Source: Marinobacter sp. (GTDB lineage: Bacteria > Pseudomonadota > Gammaproteobacteria > Pseudomonadales > Oleiphilaceae). Taken from it: DNA of 33,349 nt. The first letter of the stretch is position 1. Every line of letters starts with the position of its first letter. Under the pieces are notes generated by a model. That model made no database searches, was not told where the DNA came from, and was given only the letters and a program-made list of their open reading frames with translations. Below, piece by piece: positions 14,623 to 23,327 of the stretch. Position numbers and translations under genes: made by a program. The stretch covers positions 1 to 33,349 of the forward strand of contig JAGPVT010000154.1 of assembly GCA_018066865.1 (NCBI GenBank), written 5' to 3'.

Positions 14623-17292
14623 ATGCAAACCTGGAACAAACGGGTCGCGCGAACAGCGCGCGGCGCAGCGCTGGTGCTATTGGGTAGCACTCTGCTCACT
14701 GGCTGTTTCGATGGCAGTAGCTCATCGTCCGGCTCCTCTCAGCCTGAACTCGACACCAACCTGTTTCCGGCCGACGGCAAGCTGGTAGCAACCATACGGA
14801 GAACGGAAGGGGGTGTGCCCCACGTTAAAGCGGACAACCTGAAGTCAGCGGCCTTTGGGCATGGTTATGCTCAGGCGCAGGATAATGTTTGTCTGTTGGC
14901 GGAGGCGGTAGTTAAGGCAAGAAGTGAGCGTTCCAAATACTTTGGGCCGGGGCCAGACGCTGGGTTCGGTGTTGGCCTTAATGTCGTGACAGACTTCAGC
15001 TATAAAGCTCAGAAAATATACAGTGGCGCTGAAGCAGAGCTGCCAACGCTCAGTGACGAGAGCCGTGCTTTGATTGAGGGTTTTGTTGAAGGCTATAACC
15101 GCTATGTCATCGAAACGGATCCAGCGACATTCCCGGCCGAGTGCGAAAGCCAGGCGTGGGTCAAAACTATTACGCCAGTTGATTTGCTTGCTCACTACAG
15201 GGTAGTGGGGCAATACGCTAGTGGAAATTCTTTTGCCACCGGAGTGGCATTCCTTGCGGTTCCCCCTGAAGTAAGCCCAGCACCGACTCCGGTAGCTGCT
15301 ATAAGCGCCAACGACGTGGTTGAGAAGTTACAAAAAGATGTTGTTGAGACAGCTTTAGCGTCCGCAAAGTCCATTCAGAACTTCAGTGATACCGGCCTCG
15401 CAAGTAATGCCTGGGGCATCGGGAAGACCATGACCGAACAGGGTCGTGGTGCGCTGCTGGCCAACCCTCATTTCCCTTACACTGGCCATCGCCGCCTGTA
15501 TGAGGTGCAGATGACCGTGCCGGGTTATATCAACGTTCACGGAGCTGGTTTGCTTGGTACGGCCATTCCCTTGATTAACTTCAACGAAAATCTTGCATGG
15601 TCACACACAGTGACGACTAGCCGTCGTTTCACCTGGTATGAACTGGTACTGAAAGACGGTGACAACCTGACCTATATTAAAGATGGTCAGGAGAAACCGA
15701 TCACCTCAGAAACCTACCAGGTTGAAGTCAAGGTGCCTGGTATGCCCGAGCCACTGGTGCTCGAACGGGACTTCTACTTCTCCGAGTATGGGCCGATGAT
15801 TGCCGCGAATGCTATCAATCCGCAATTGCCCGCTTGGGGAAGCAATGGAAGTCTTAACGCGGGTAAAAAGGTTGGTTTGACCTATCGTGATGCCAACGCC
15901 AACACCGGTGGCTTGCTGGATACATGGCTTCAGATGAGTCTTGCAAAGGATCTTAGCGAATTCCAGAACGTTTTCAAAAATTGTGGTTCGACGCTTTGGA
16001 CGAATACCACATATGCTGATGATCAGGGTAATGCGTTCTACATAGATAGCAGCTCTGTACCAAATCTCTCGGATAAGGCTGCGGCTCTGGTGAACTTGCG
16101 GAGGTTACAGCCTGCCTATGCCGGCTTGTTTGATCAGGGTGTTACCCTACTGGACGGTAGCCAGTCCATTGAGGATTGGGTCGAGACCCAGTGCGGTGCG
16201 TTAACAACTTATGATCAGAAGCCAAAGCTATTGCGCACGGACTGGGTTCAGAACTCTAACAGTAGTCATTGGTCGACCAATCCCGATGAATTCCTGATCG
16301 GATATTCGCCGCTTTACGGCGACGAGAAAGCGCCCATCAATGCCCGTACTCGTTTGGGCATAAAGATGCTACAGAATCCTATGGATAAGGGTTTCCCCTC
16401 GGCACCGCTTATTGCGGGGCAAGATGGTAAATTCAGTGCGGAAGAGCTTATTGGGGTTATCTGGAATAACAGGGCCTGGTATGCAGAGCAGTTTCTGCCT
16501 GAGTTGAAGGATCGCTGTAACACCATAGGCAGCACCCCGGTAGATGGCCGTGATCTTTCATCCTGGTGTCAGGCTCTCGATAGCTGGGATGGTCTTTATA
16601 ACCTTGATAGTAAAGGCGCGCACATCTTCAGAGTGTTCATGGCGAACTACCTGGGAGATATGGATTCAGACCTTACCAAGCCGTTCAGCCCGGCAGACCC
16701 TGTAGGAACACCTGCGTTGCCCGATGAGCAGAATGCCGGAACACCGGTCGATACCATGCTCCTGGCGCTCTCGGCGGGGGTAGGTGATCTTCAGTCGCAA
16801 GGAATTCAGCCGGCAGATGAACTGGGAACGCTCCAGTACTATCGTGCATCGGGTGATGTGATACCGGGCTCAGGTGATACGCCGATCTTTCAAATGGTTG
16901 GGATTCCCTGGCATGGTGGCGACGGTAATATTGATGGTGCTTTTAATGCCATTGGAGTGGTAAAAGATAATGTTGCTGAGGACACTCGTTTCCCCAGGAT
17001 TGCGCCCACAACTCTTCCTAATACTGCGGGACTTTCTGACGGTAGTGACGGAATTGGCGGTTGGTTGATGGCCAGAGGAACCAGTTGGCATTTCGGGCTT
17101 GAGTTTACTGAAAATGGCCCAGAGGCTTATGGGCTTGTGAGCTATTCGCAGTCATCAGATGCCATGTCGCCTTATTTCAAGGATCAGAGCCAGATGTACT
17201 CCGACAAAAACTACAGGAAGTTGCCGTTCACGGAGGATGAAATTGCGGTGAGCCTGGTTACCAATGGTGAGTCGACAATCAGTAGCGAGTAA
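14623..17292 (+). CDS. Penicillin acylase family Ntn-hydrolase, lipoprotein
   Basis: I choose ATG 14623 (889 aa) over the upstream in-frame start at 14572: AAGGGTG lies just before it, and it places a lipoprotein signal at the N-terminus with lipobox LLTGC (Cys28) followed by a Ser-rich linker. The family is made as a precursor that cuts itself to expose an N-terminal Ser. Here this is Ser261 in TGLA-SNAWGIG, with Ala instead of the usual Gly before it. The alpha-chain part (about 45-230) shows VPHVKADNLKSAAFGHGYAQAQDN. Beta-chain landmarks include ALLANPHFPYTGHRRLYEVQM and NENLAWSHTVTTSRRFTWYEL. Family members cleave amides such as beta-lactams or acyl-homoserine lactones; the substrate here is unknown. 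It would sit in the envelope. Confidence 0.88.
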   Translation: MQTWNKRVARTARGAALVLLGSTLLTGCFDGSSSSSGSSQPELDTNLFPADGKLVATIRRTEGGVPHVKADNLKSAAFGHGYAQAQDNVCLLAEAVVKARSERSKYFGPGPDAGFGVGLNVVTDFSYKAQKIYSGAEAELPTLSDESRALIEGFVEGYNRYVIETDPATFPAECESQAWVKTITPVDLLAHYRVVGQYASGNSFATGVAFLAVPPEVSPAPTPVAAISANDVVEKLQKDVVETALASAKSIQNFSDTGLASNAWGIGKTMTEQGRGALLANPHFPYTGHRRLYEVQMTVPGYINVHGAGLLGTAIPLINFNENLAWSHTVTTSRRFTWYELVLKDGDNLTYIKDGQEKPITSETYQVEVKVPGMPEPLVLERDFYFSEYGPMIAANAINPQLPAWGSNGSLNAGKKVGLTYRDANANTGGLLDTWLQMSLAKDLSEFQNVFKNCGSTLWTNTTYADDQGNAFYIDSSSVPNLSDKAAALVNLRRLQPAYAGLFDQGVTLLDGSQSIEDWVETQCGALTTYDQKPKLLRTDWVQNSNSSHWSTNPDEFLIGYSPLYGDEKAPINARTRLGIKMLQNPMDKGFPSAPLIAGQDGKFSAEELIGVIWNNRAWYAEQFLPELKDRCNTIGSTPVDGRDLSSWCQALDSWDGLYNLDSKGAHIFRVFMANYLGDMDSDLTKPFSPADPVGTPALPDEQNAGTPVDTMLLALSAGVGDLQSQGIQPADELGTLQYYRASGDVIPGSGDTPIFQMVGIPWHGGDGNIDGAFNAIGVVKDNVAEDTRFPRIAPTTLPNTAGLSDGSDGIGGWLMARGTSWHFGLEFTENGPEAYGLVSYSQSSDAMSPYFKDQSQMYSDKNYRKLPFTEDEIAVSLVTNGESTISSE

Positions 17293-17330
17293 TCAGTAAG
17301 TACCTGTAAGCTGAAGGAAACTCGTAAAGA

Positions 17331-17352
17331 CCGGCCTTAAGGAAGGGGCCGG
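17331..17352 (+). terminator. Possible terminator after the acylase gene
   Basis: CCGGCC and GGCCGG arms surround an AAGG-rich loop about 40 bases past the stop codon. There is no clear U-tract, so the call is weak. Confidence 0.35.
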
Positions 17353-17500
17353 CTGAATGCCTTCAGACTGTGTTGCTGTATCTTTCCGCCCCTCTAATCT
17401 GCAGCCTGTTAGCAAATCAAATAGCGCAAGCCTGCCTCCTATGCTTTGGGAGCCAGGAAAATCCTGTTTGCGTGTTGGGTATTTTGCCTTGCGCTAAATG

Positions 17501-17559
17501 CAACGAACCCCGGCAGACCGGGGTTCGTTGGTATTCAAATGCCCCGATTAACTCGGGGC
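17501..17559 (-). terminator. Two consecutive hairpins ending the lipase gene
   Basis: The nearer hairpin is GCCCCGA / TCGGGGC (17541-17559) with a five-base loop, 10 bases past the minus-strand stop codon. The second is a perfect 13-bp stem CAACGAACCCCGG with its complement (17501-17530) around a four-base loop. Neither has a long U-tract, but a double stem this strong should terminate or protect the 3' end of the lipase mRNA, and may also block read-through from the converging acylase gene. Confidence 0.7.
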
Positions 17560-17568
17560 TTGGGTTGT

Positions 17569-20427
17569 TTACAATGGGCCGTTACTGTTCTGGTCCAGTG
17601 CATTGTCGATCGTCAGGCTGACGCCCAGCGAAGCTCCAACGGCTGGGGCAGACTGACCTGGGATCGGTTGTCCGCTAACAGCCTGGGCTGTCTGGGTAAC
17701 CATCGCGCTGAATGCAACGCTGGTATCAGCCGCTCCACCCGGGCAGTTTGCATTAGGTGCAATTGGGCCTACGAATGTGCCGTGGTTTGCTTCAGAGCAT
17801 GGATTGGTACCAGCGAAGAAGCTCGCAACCGGCATTGCACTGCCTGCTGGAGTGTCGGTGTCGATAATGCCGAGTCCCTCAGAACCATCAGCCAAGGAAG
17901 TTCCGCCTGCACCAAGATCAATCAGGGCCATAAGCGGCTCAGCTCCAGCTAACGGAGCTGACAGAGCATTGCCGAAGGGGCTCACGTTTGCTTCATTGGG
18001 AACCGTGGTGTCACCGACAACTTCGGTGATCAGGATGTTGCTTGTAGAAGTCCCCAGTTCTTTTGCGAAGCTGACAGGGTCCGATGCATCCACAATTGAC
18101 TGGAACACATAGAAGAAGCTCTCAAAGTTAGAGCTACCCTGAGTTACACCTGCGTTAGCCAACCCGCTCAGAAGTGAGCTGGAGAGACCTGGCGAGTTCT
18201 CGATCAGGCGAGTGACTTGACCACCTGTGTCGTGGAGAACAACTGAATTTAGTTCGGGGAACGTTAAGGGGTTCAAACCGGCGGCTGTGTATATGCCGTT
18301 GAGCGTTCCGTTCAGGAGTGGATCGTTCGTAAGCGCTGCAAATGCGGTTCCAGAAATACCGCCCAGTGAGTGGCCGACGAAGTTCACTGGTACACCTGCC
18401 AAGTCTCCTTGGGTAGTGAAGTCACCGTCGATATCAAAGGTCTGTATGGAGGCTGCAACATTTAGCAGGTCCACAACGCCCTGGCGAAGATTGTCACGGC
18501 TGTTCATCATATTGCCTGGATTGATAAACAGGCTGCCTGATGAGATGTCAGCTGCATCGGCTGCAACGGGTTGCAGCTGGCCGTTATTGGTATAGCCAAA
18601 GTGCCGCTCGCCAATATAGTCAGCACCGATGAGTGCGTTAAGTTGAGCTTCAAGTGGCGAGCCAGCAACGCCGGGTGCCTGCAGAACCTGGTTCACTGTC
18701 GCGGTCAGTGTAGCCTCGTCCAGCGCTGTAAGCCCTGGAACGCGGCCATTTGTTGCGCCAGCCAAGCCGTGTAACGGTTGGTCAATAGCAACAACTGTTT
18801 GACAGGCAGCTTGGGCCAGCAGGATTGCAGGAAGCATGGATACACTACGATCTACGGTAATGCCATGCTGGAAGATGGTTACACCGTTAGGCTTGCCTGC
18901 TGTTGGGTTTACGCACGATGATGGCCGTGGAGCTGTTCCATCCAGTACCGGGTGGAAAATAACAACAGGAACGGTCGTAGTGGCATTCTTTTGCGGGAAC
19001 GGGAAATAACCATTCACGTTCAGCTTGCCGTCGATGTCGCGCAGGAAAGAGAAAATCTTTTCACCTGGAGCCAGACTCTCGTTCAGGCCTGCTTCAAGGC
19101 TCGTGCTGCCAGACCAGCTACCCGTTGTGATTCCAGCTCCGGTATCGCCCGGAAGAGACTGGAAGTAGGGAAGAGTAATTGCGCCCTGAGACACTTGTAC
19201 CTGTTGCGCAGCCATCCTGATGGAGTTGCTTGCATCCAGACTGGCAATGGTAGCGAGCGTAGTCGCCGACGTCGCAGGGAAGAAAAACGAGGGACGCGGA
19301 ACTGGAATATGGAGAGTCTTTCCAACCTCAGCTCCTATTGCTGCTTCGATATTGGCAGGAGCGATCAACGGCGTAATCTGCCCTAACCTGGTAATCGAGG
19401 CCAGTTCAGCGGCTGTGAGCGTACTCGGATCAAGCTGACCCTGACCTAGAGCTGCGGCCTTGGTTGCGATGTCTCCAAGCTTGACTGTCAGCTGCGAGAA
19501 ATTCAGTGTGGGGTAGTTATCCCTGATTACTTTCAGTTGGGCAGTAAAGCCAATCTTTTGACCCAGAGCCGTGCCGAATACAGCCGGCGCCACCATGGCT
19601 TTCAGAACGTCCGTGTCTGAGTTGGTTGTAAGTGTGTAGGCGAAGGCAGATTTGGTGCCTGTACCTTGGAGTAGTCCGTTTGCAAGGTTATTGGACAACT
19701 GAAGGATTTGTTTCACGCTTGCGAGGGCTGGATTGCCCAGATTGCCATCCGCAAGTGCGACATCCTGAACCGAGCGTGCGATTGGTTTGTTGTTGGCACC
19801 GACAACACCGTCAGAAACAACTACCAGATACTTCTGGCCTTCTTCGAGCGGCTCAAGGGGCACTACGCGAATCGCGTTGTCGCTACCACCATCAAGGCTG
19901 ACAACATCGGCTCTGAAGTTAGGTTGTATGAGAGGGGGCTGGAGACCTTGACCAAATGGATCAGTAGCTACGATGCTGGACGGGTTTGTGTTTGGCAAAG
20001 CGTCCGGCGCAGAGGCAAGGGCCGGCCCAACATTCAGAGGTACCAGGAAAACGGTTGTGTTGGCGATAACTGAGGCCGGGTTCAGCGAGCCGTCGAATTT
20101 CAGGCTGAAAGCGCCAGACGTAGAGAAACCCGAGAGGCGGTTTACTGCATCATCAGCAGGTGTTGTGCCCGTGGACAGGCCCGTAAAGTCATAGTTGGCG
20201 CTTTGAGTTGCGCCCAGCAACAGAATAAGGTCGGCGTTGATGGGAAACTTTGGTTCTGCGGCAATCGGGTTCGGATCGTAAATCGGACGAACAATTGACC
20301 TGTCGATTGTCGTATCGTTAATCTTATAATCCGGATTAGCATTCGCCCCTTTGTCACCACCGCTGAGGCAGCCTGTTAGCCCAAGGGAAGACGCCACGGC
20401 AAGACTTATTAGAGTTTTCTTGAACAT
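17569..20427 (-). CDS. Extracellular lipase of the Pla-1/cef family, lipoprotein
   Basis: The start is ATG 20427, with AGGAAAAGG upstream, not the more upstream in-frame codon, because it begins the signal MFKKTLISLAVASSLGLTGC (lipobox, Cys20). The 952-residue product has an N-terminal beta-rich region (about 60-220), a long helical middle and a C-terminal alpha/beta-hydrolase domain. The nucleophile elbow is GHSLG with Ser687. Likely partners are Asp806 (EVVGDTTVP) and His882 (NHGTF). HGITVDRS (521-528) is the oxyanion strand region. This matches the lipase family that includes Pla-1 and Aeromonas Cef, which hydrolyse phospholipids or triglycerides outside the cell. It converges on the acylase gene; both products would be envelope-attached hydrolases. 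Confidence 0.9.
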   Translation of the reverse strand: MFKKTLISLAVASSLGLTGCLSGGDKGANANPDYKINDTTIDRSIVRPIYDPNPIAAEPKFPINADLILLLGATQSANYDFTGLSTGTTPADDAVNRLSGFSTSGAFSLKFDGSLNPASVIANTTVFLVPLNVGPALASAPDALPNTNPSSIVATDPFGQGLQPPLIQPNFRADVVSLDGGSDNAIRVVPLEPLEEGQKYLVVVSDGVVGANNKPIARSVQDVALADGNLGNPALASVKQILQLSNNLANGLLQGTGTKSAFAYTLTTNSDTDVLKAMVAPAVFGTALGQKIGFTAQLKVIRDNYPTLNFSQLTVKLGDIATKAAALGQGQLDPSTLTAAELASITRLGQITPLIAPANIEAAIGAEVGKTLHIPVPRPSFFFPATSATTLATIASLDASNSIRMAAQQVQVSQGAITLPYFQSLPGDTGAGITTGSWSGSTSLEAGLNESLAPGEKIFSFLRDIDGKLNVNGYFPFPQKNATTTVPVVIFHPVLDGTAPRPSSCVNPTAGKPNGVTIFQHGITVDRSVSMLPAILLAQAACQTVVAIDQPLHGLAGATNGRVPGLTALDEATLTATVNQVLQAPGVAGSPLEAQLNALIGADYIGERHFGYTNNGQLQPVAADAADISSGSLFINPGNMMNSRDNLRQGVVDLLNVAASIQTFDIDGDFTTQGDLAGVPVNFVGHSLGGISGTAFAALTNDPLLNGTLNGIYTAAGLNPLTFPELNSVVLHDTGGQVTRLIENSPGLSSSLLSGLANAGVTQGSSNFESFFYVFQSIVDASDPVSFAKELGTSTSNILITEVVGDTTVPNEANVSPFGNALSAPLAGAEPLMALIDLGAGGTSLADGSEGLGIIDTDTPAGSAMPVASFFAGTNPCSEANHGTFVGPIAPNANCPGGAADTSVAFSAMVTQTAQAVSGQPIPGQSAPAVGASLGVSLTIDNALDQNSNGPL

Positions 20428-20741
20428 GGGTGGAACCTTTTCCTGTTGTTGTATCGTTATGTTCGGCAACTAACGGGGCCGGTCTGATGCGGTAAACCCG
20501 ATGTCAGTGGCCTGTTCTGCTTAAACGGTTATCTGAAATTGTAGCCAGCGCTTCAAGCCAATTTCTATACCTATGACTATAGCGCCACTATAGCCAGTGT
20601 TGATCAGCCAAAAGTGTGATTCTTGCTGTTTGGATCCTCCTCGCACAAAGGGGAGCTTGGCTTTACTGAAAAATAGTAGGCTGTACGCTGTTTGTCGAGC
20701 CTAAGCAGGGGATATATAGGGGGTTTCGCAATTTGTATCAA
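20428..20741. other. Intergenic region upstream of the lipase gene
   Basis: No gene seen. It must hold the lipase promoter (minus strand). A symmetrical CTATAG-CGCCA-CTATAG element lies at 20577-20593, about 150 bases upstream of the lipase start; it could be an operator, but CTATAG is itself a short palindrome and may be chance. Confidence 0.4.
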
Positions 20742-20773
20742 TCGCCCGCCAGAGTACGTGTTCTGGTGGGCGA
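20742..20773 (-). terminator. Terminator hairpin after the enoyl-CoA hydratase gene
   Basis: Twelve-base arms TCGCCCGCCAGA and TCTGGTGGGCGA, with one G-T wobble, surround an eight-base loop and begin five bases past the stop codon. The U-tract is poor, but the stem is strong and well placed. Confidence 0.65.
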
Positions 20774-20778
20774 GCGGG

Positions 20779-21552
20779 TTATTTGAAACCCGAGAAGTCT
20801 GGCTTGCGTTTTTGCATAAATGCGCGAAAGGCTTCAGCCGCCTCCGGCGATTTCAGGCGTTCTCCAAACAGCTCACCCTCAGCTAGCATGGTGGCTTTGA
20901 GTTCTGCCTGAGTGGGGCCACAAAGGAGCTTTTTGGTAGCGCGTATGGCAGCAGGTGGCTGGCTGGCGAGCTGCTGGCAGGCTTTGAGAGCTGCTGCTTC
21001 GGTGTCGGCGGGATCACATGCCCGGTTAATCAGTCCAAGGCGATAAGCATCGTCTGCACTGAAAGCCCCGCCCAGCATCAGTAACTCGGCGGCGCGCACC
21101 CGGCCAATCCAGGAAGGCAGTAGCAGGCTGGAGCCACCTTCAGGGCACAGTCCCAGGTTGGCAAATGGCATCTGGAAGCGTGTATTGGTGCCGGCGAATA
21201 CCATATCGCAATGCAGGAGCATAGTGGTGCCAATGCCCACCGCTGCCCCGTTTACCGCTGCCACCACCGGTTTGGTTGCGTTGACCAGAAGAAAGAGAAA
21301 GCGGCCTACGGGTGTTTCTTCGAAGCTACCGGGTAACCCGCTGGCAAATTCGCCCAAGTCGTTGCCGGCGGTAAAGCACTCATCGCTGCCGGTAAACAGT
21401 ATGCAGCGAATATCGGAATCGGAGTCGGCCTGTTCAATTGCATCTCCCAGCGCTGTATACATGGCATGGGTGAGGGCATTCTTGCGGTCCGGGCGGTTAA
21501 TGCGAACGGTCAGAATTCGGTTGTTGATCTCGGTAAGAACAAAGTCTGTCAC
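20779..21552 (-). CDS. Enoyl-CoA hydratase/isomerase (crotonase family)
   Basis: The 257-residue protein is a standard single-domain crotonase. It shows the two oxyanion-hole segments TAGNDL (61-66) and GAAVGIG (102-108), and a single active-site Glu at 138 in LCPEGGSSLLLP. The second Glu of classical hydratases is not obvious, and the PEGGSS block is closer to delta3-delta2-enoyl-CoA isomerases (PECI type). Isomerase activity is therefore at least as likely as hydratase. It would act in cytosolic fatty-acid beta-oxidation. The GTG start at 21552 has an AGGAGAG site. It stands alone, divergent from fumarase, with its own terminator. Confidence 0.9.
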   Translation of the reverse strand: MTDFVLTEINNRILTVRINRPDRKNALTHAMYTALGDAIEQADSDSDIRCILFTGSDECFTAGNDLGEFASGLPGSFEETPVGRFLFLLVNATKPVVAAVNGAAVGIGTTMLLHCDMVFAGTNTRFQMPFANLGLCPEGGSSLLLPSWIGRVRAAELLMLGGAFSADDAYRLGLINRACDPADTEAAALKACQQLASQPPAAIRATKKLLCGPTQAELKATMLAEGELFGERLKSPEAAEAFRAFMQKRKPDFSGFK

Positions 21553-21736
21553 GGTCTCTCCTGGGGTGCTTTCTGAAGTCTTTTTGTCATTTAATTAGGA
21601 TGATACCTTTTTTGAGGCGTTTGTTAAGAAAAGCTTCGCTTTCTGTCTGGTGCCGCGTTCTTGCGAATTTCTGGTAAACTGTGCCTCCTGATTTTCGACG
21701 ATACGATCATAACGAGACCAACCTGATGAGGCGCCT

Positions 21737-23251
21737 ATGACCACCGTAATCCGCCAGGATGACCTGATTGAAAGCGTAGCGGACGCGCTGCAATTTATTT
21801 CCTACTATCACCCGAAAGATTTTATTCAGGCTGTCCATGAGGCCTATCAGCGGGAAGAGTCGCAAGCGGCCAAGGATGCCATGGCGCAAATCCTGATTAA
21901 CTCGCGCATGTGCGCAGAGGGCCACCGGCCGCTGTGTCAGGATACCGGGATTGTTACGGTATTCGTGAATGTCGGCATGAACGTTCAGTGGGACTGCGAG
22001 ATGTCGCTGGACGACGTGATCAATGAAGGTGTACGCCGTGCTTACACCCAGCCCGACAACGTATTACGTGCGTCAATTCTGGCTGATCCGGATGGTAAGC
22101 GACAGAACACCGGAGACAACACGCCGGCGATCATCCACTACAAGATTGTTCCGGGCGATACCGTTGAAGTGCACGTGGCTGCCAAAGGTGGCGGTTCTGA
22201 AGCCAAGTCCAAATTTGCCATGCTGAATCCATCCGATTCTGTAGTGGATTGGGTACTGAAAATGGTGCCACAGATGGGTGCGGGTTGGTGCCCACCCGGT
22301 ATGCTGGGCATTGGTATTGGCGGGACGGCCGAAAAGGCTATGGAAATGGCGAAAGAATCGCTGCTGGACCCGATTGATATCCACGATTTGCAGGCGCGCG
22401 GTGCATCCAATCGTGCCGAAGAACTGCGCCTTGAGCTGTTCGATAAGGTGAATGATCTGGGTATTGGTGCCCAAGGCCTGGGTGGCCTCACAACCGTTCT
22501 GGATGTGAAGGTTAAAGACTATCCAACTCACGCCGCGAACAAACCGGTTGCGATTATTCCGAACTGTGCCGCTACCCGCCATGCGCACTTTACGCTCGAC
22601 GGCACTGGCCCGTCTCTGCAAACGCCGCCGAGCCTGGACGACTGGCCGGAAATCACCTGGGAAGTGGGTGAGAACGTGCGCCGAGTGAACCTGGATACGG
22701 TTACGCCGGAAGATGTAAAAGACTGGCAGCCGGGTGAGACCGTTCTGTTATCCGGAAAGATGCTGACCGGCCGCGACGCAGCGCACAAGAAGATGGTCGA
22801 TATGATCAATAACGGCGAAGAGCTGCCGGTGGATCTGAAAGGTCGTTTCATTTATTACGTAGGCCCGGTTGATCCGGTGCGTGAAGAAGTGGTTGGACCT
22901 GCCGGCCCCACCACTGCAACACGAATGGATAAGTTTACTCACACCATGCTGGCAAAAACCGGCCTCACCGGCATGATCGGGAAAGCCGAGCGCGGTCAGG
23001 CGGGCATTGATGCCATTCGCGAATTTGGTGCGGTGTATCTGATGGCGGTGGGCGGCGCTGCGTACCTGGTGTCAAAAGCTATCAAGCACGCCGAGGTGGT
23101 GGCCTTCCCGGAACTGGGTATGGAAGCCATTTACGAGTTTGATGTGGAAGACATGCCAGTAACGGTCGCGGTGGATTCCCGTGGTTCTTCTGTGCACCAG
23201 ACTGGCCCGGCTGAGTGGCACGAGAAAATCATTGCTGCCAAGGCGGTCTGA
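21737..23251 (+). CDS. fumA: Class I fumarate hydratase ([4Fe-4S])
   Basis: This TCA-cycle enzyme converts fumarate and malate and is the oxygen-sensitive iron-sulfur type. At 504 residues it is close to FumA/FumB length. The three cluster ligands are visible: Cys67 in LCQDTGI, Cys185 in WCPPGMLGIGIGG and Cys277 in IPNCAATRHAHF. The C-terminal domain has GKMLTGRDAAHKKM and YYVGPVDPV, the usual class I landmarks. The ATG at 21737 is preceded by GATGAGG. It is monocistronic, with a hairpin downstream and divergent from the crotonase gene. Confidence 0.96.
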   Translation: MTTVIRQDDLIESVADALQFISYYHPKDFIQAVHEAYQREESQAAKDAMAQILINSRMCAEGHRPLCQDTGIVTVFVNVGMNVQWDCEMSLDDVINEGVRRAYTQPDNVLRASILADPDGKRQNTGDNTPAIIHYKIVPGDTVEVHVAAKGGGSEAKSKFAMLNPSDSVVDWVLKMVPQMGAGWCPPGMLGIGIGGTAEKAMEMAKESLLDPIDIHDLQARGASNRAEELRLELFDKVNDLGIGAQGLGGLTTVLDVKVKDYPTHAANKPVAIIPNCAATRHAHFTLDGTGPSLQTPPSLDDWPEITWEVGENVRRVNLDTVTPEDVKDWQPGETVLLSGKMLTGRDAAHKKMVDMINNGEELPVDLKGRFIYYVGPVDPVREEVVGPAGPTTATRMDKFTHTMLAKTGLTGMIGKAERGQAGIDAIREFGAVYLMAVGGAAYLVSKAIKHAEVVAFPELGMEAIYEFDVEDMPVTVAVDSRGSSVHQTGPAEWHEKIIAAKAV

Positions 23252-23271
23252 GATTAAGTAAGTCGGTAAAA

Positions 23272-23303
23272 CGAGGGGCCGGAATTTCAACTCTGGCCCC
23301 TCG
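23272..23303. terminator. Hairpin between fumarase and selO (convergent)
   Basis: Nine-base arms CGAGGGGCC and GGCCCCTCG pair exactly around a 14-base loop, between the fumarase stop and the converging selO stop. It could serve both genes; U-tracts are weak. Confidence 0.6.
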
Positions 23304-23327
23304 CTTCAGGTTTCTGCCCTTTCTCCT

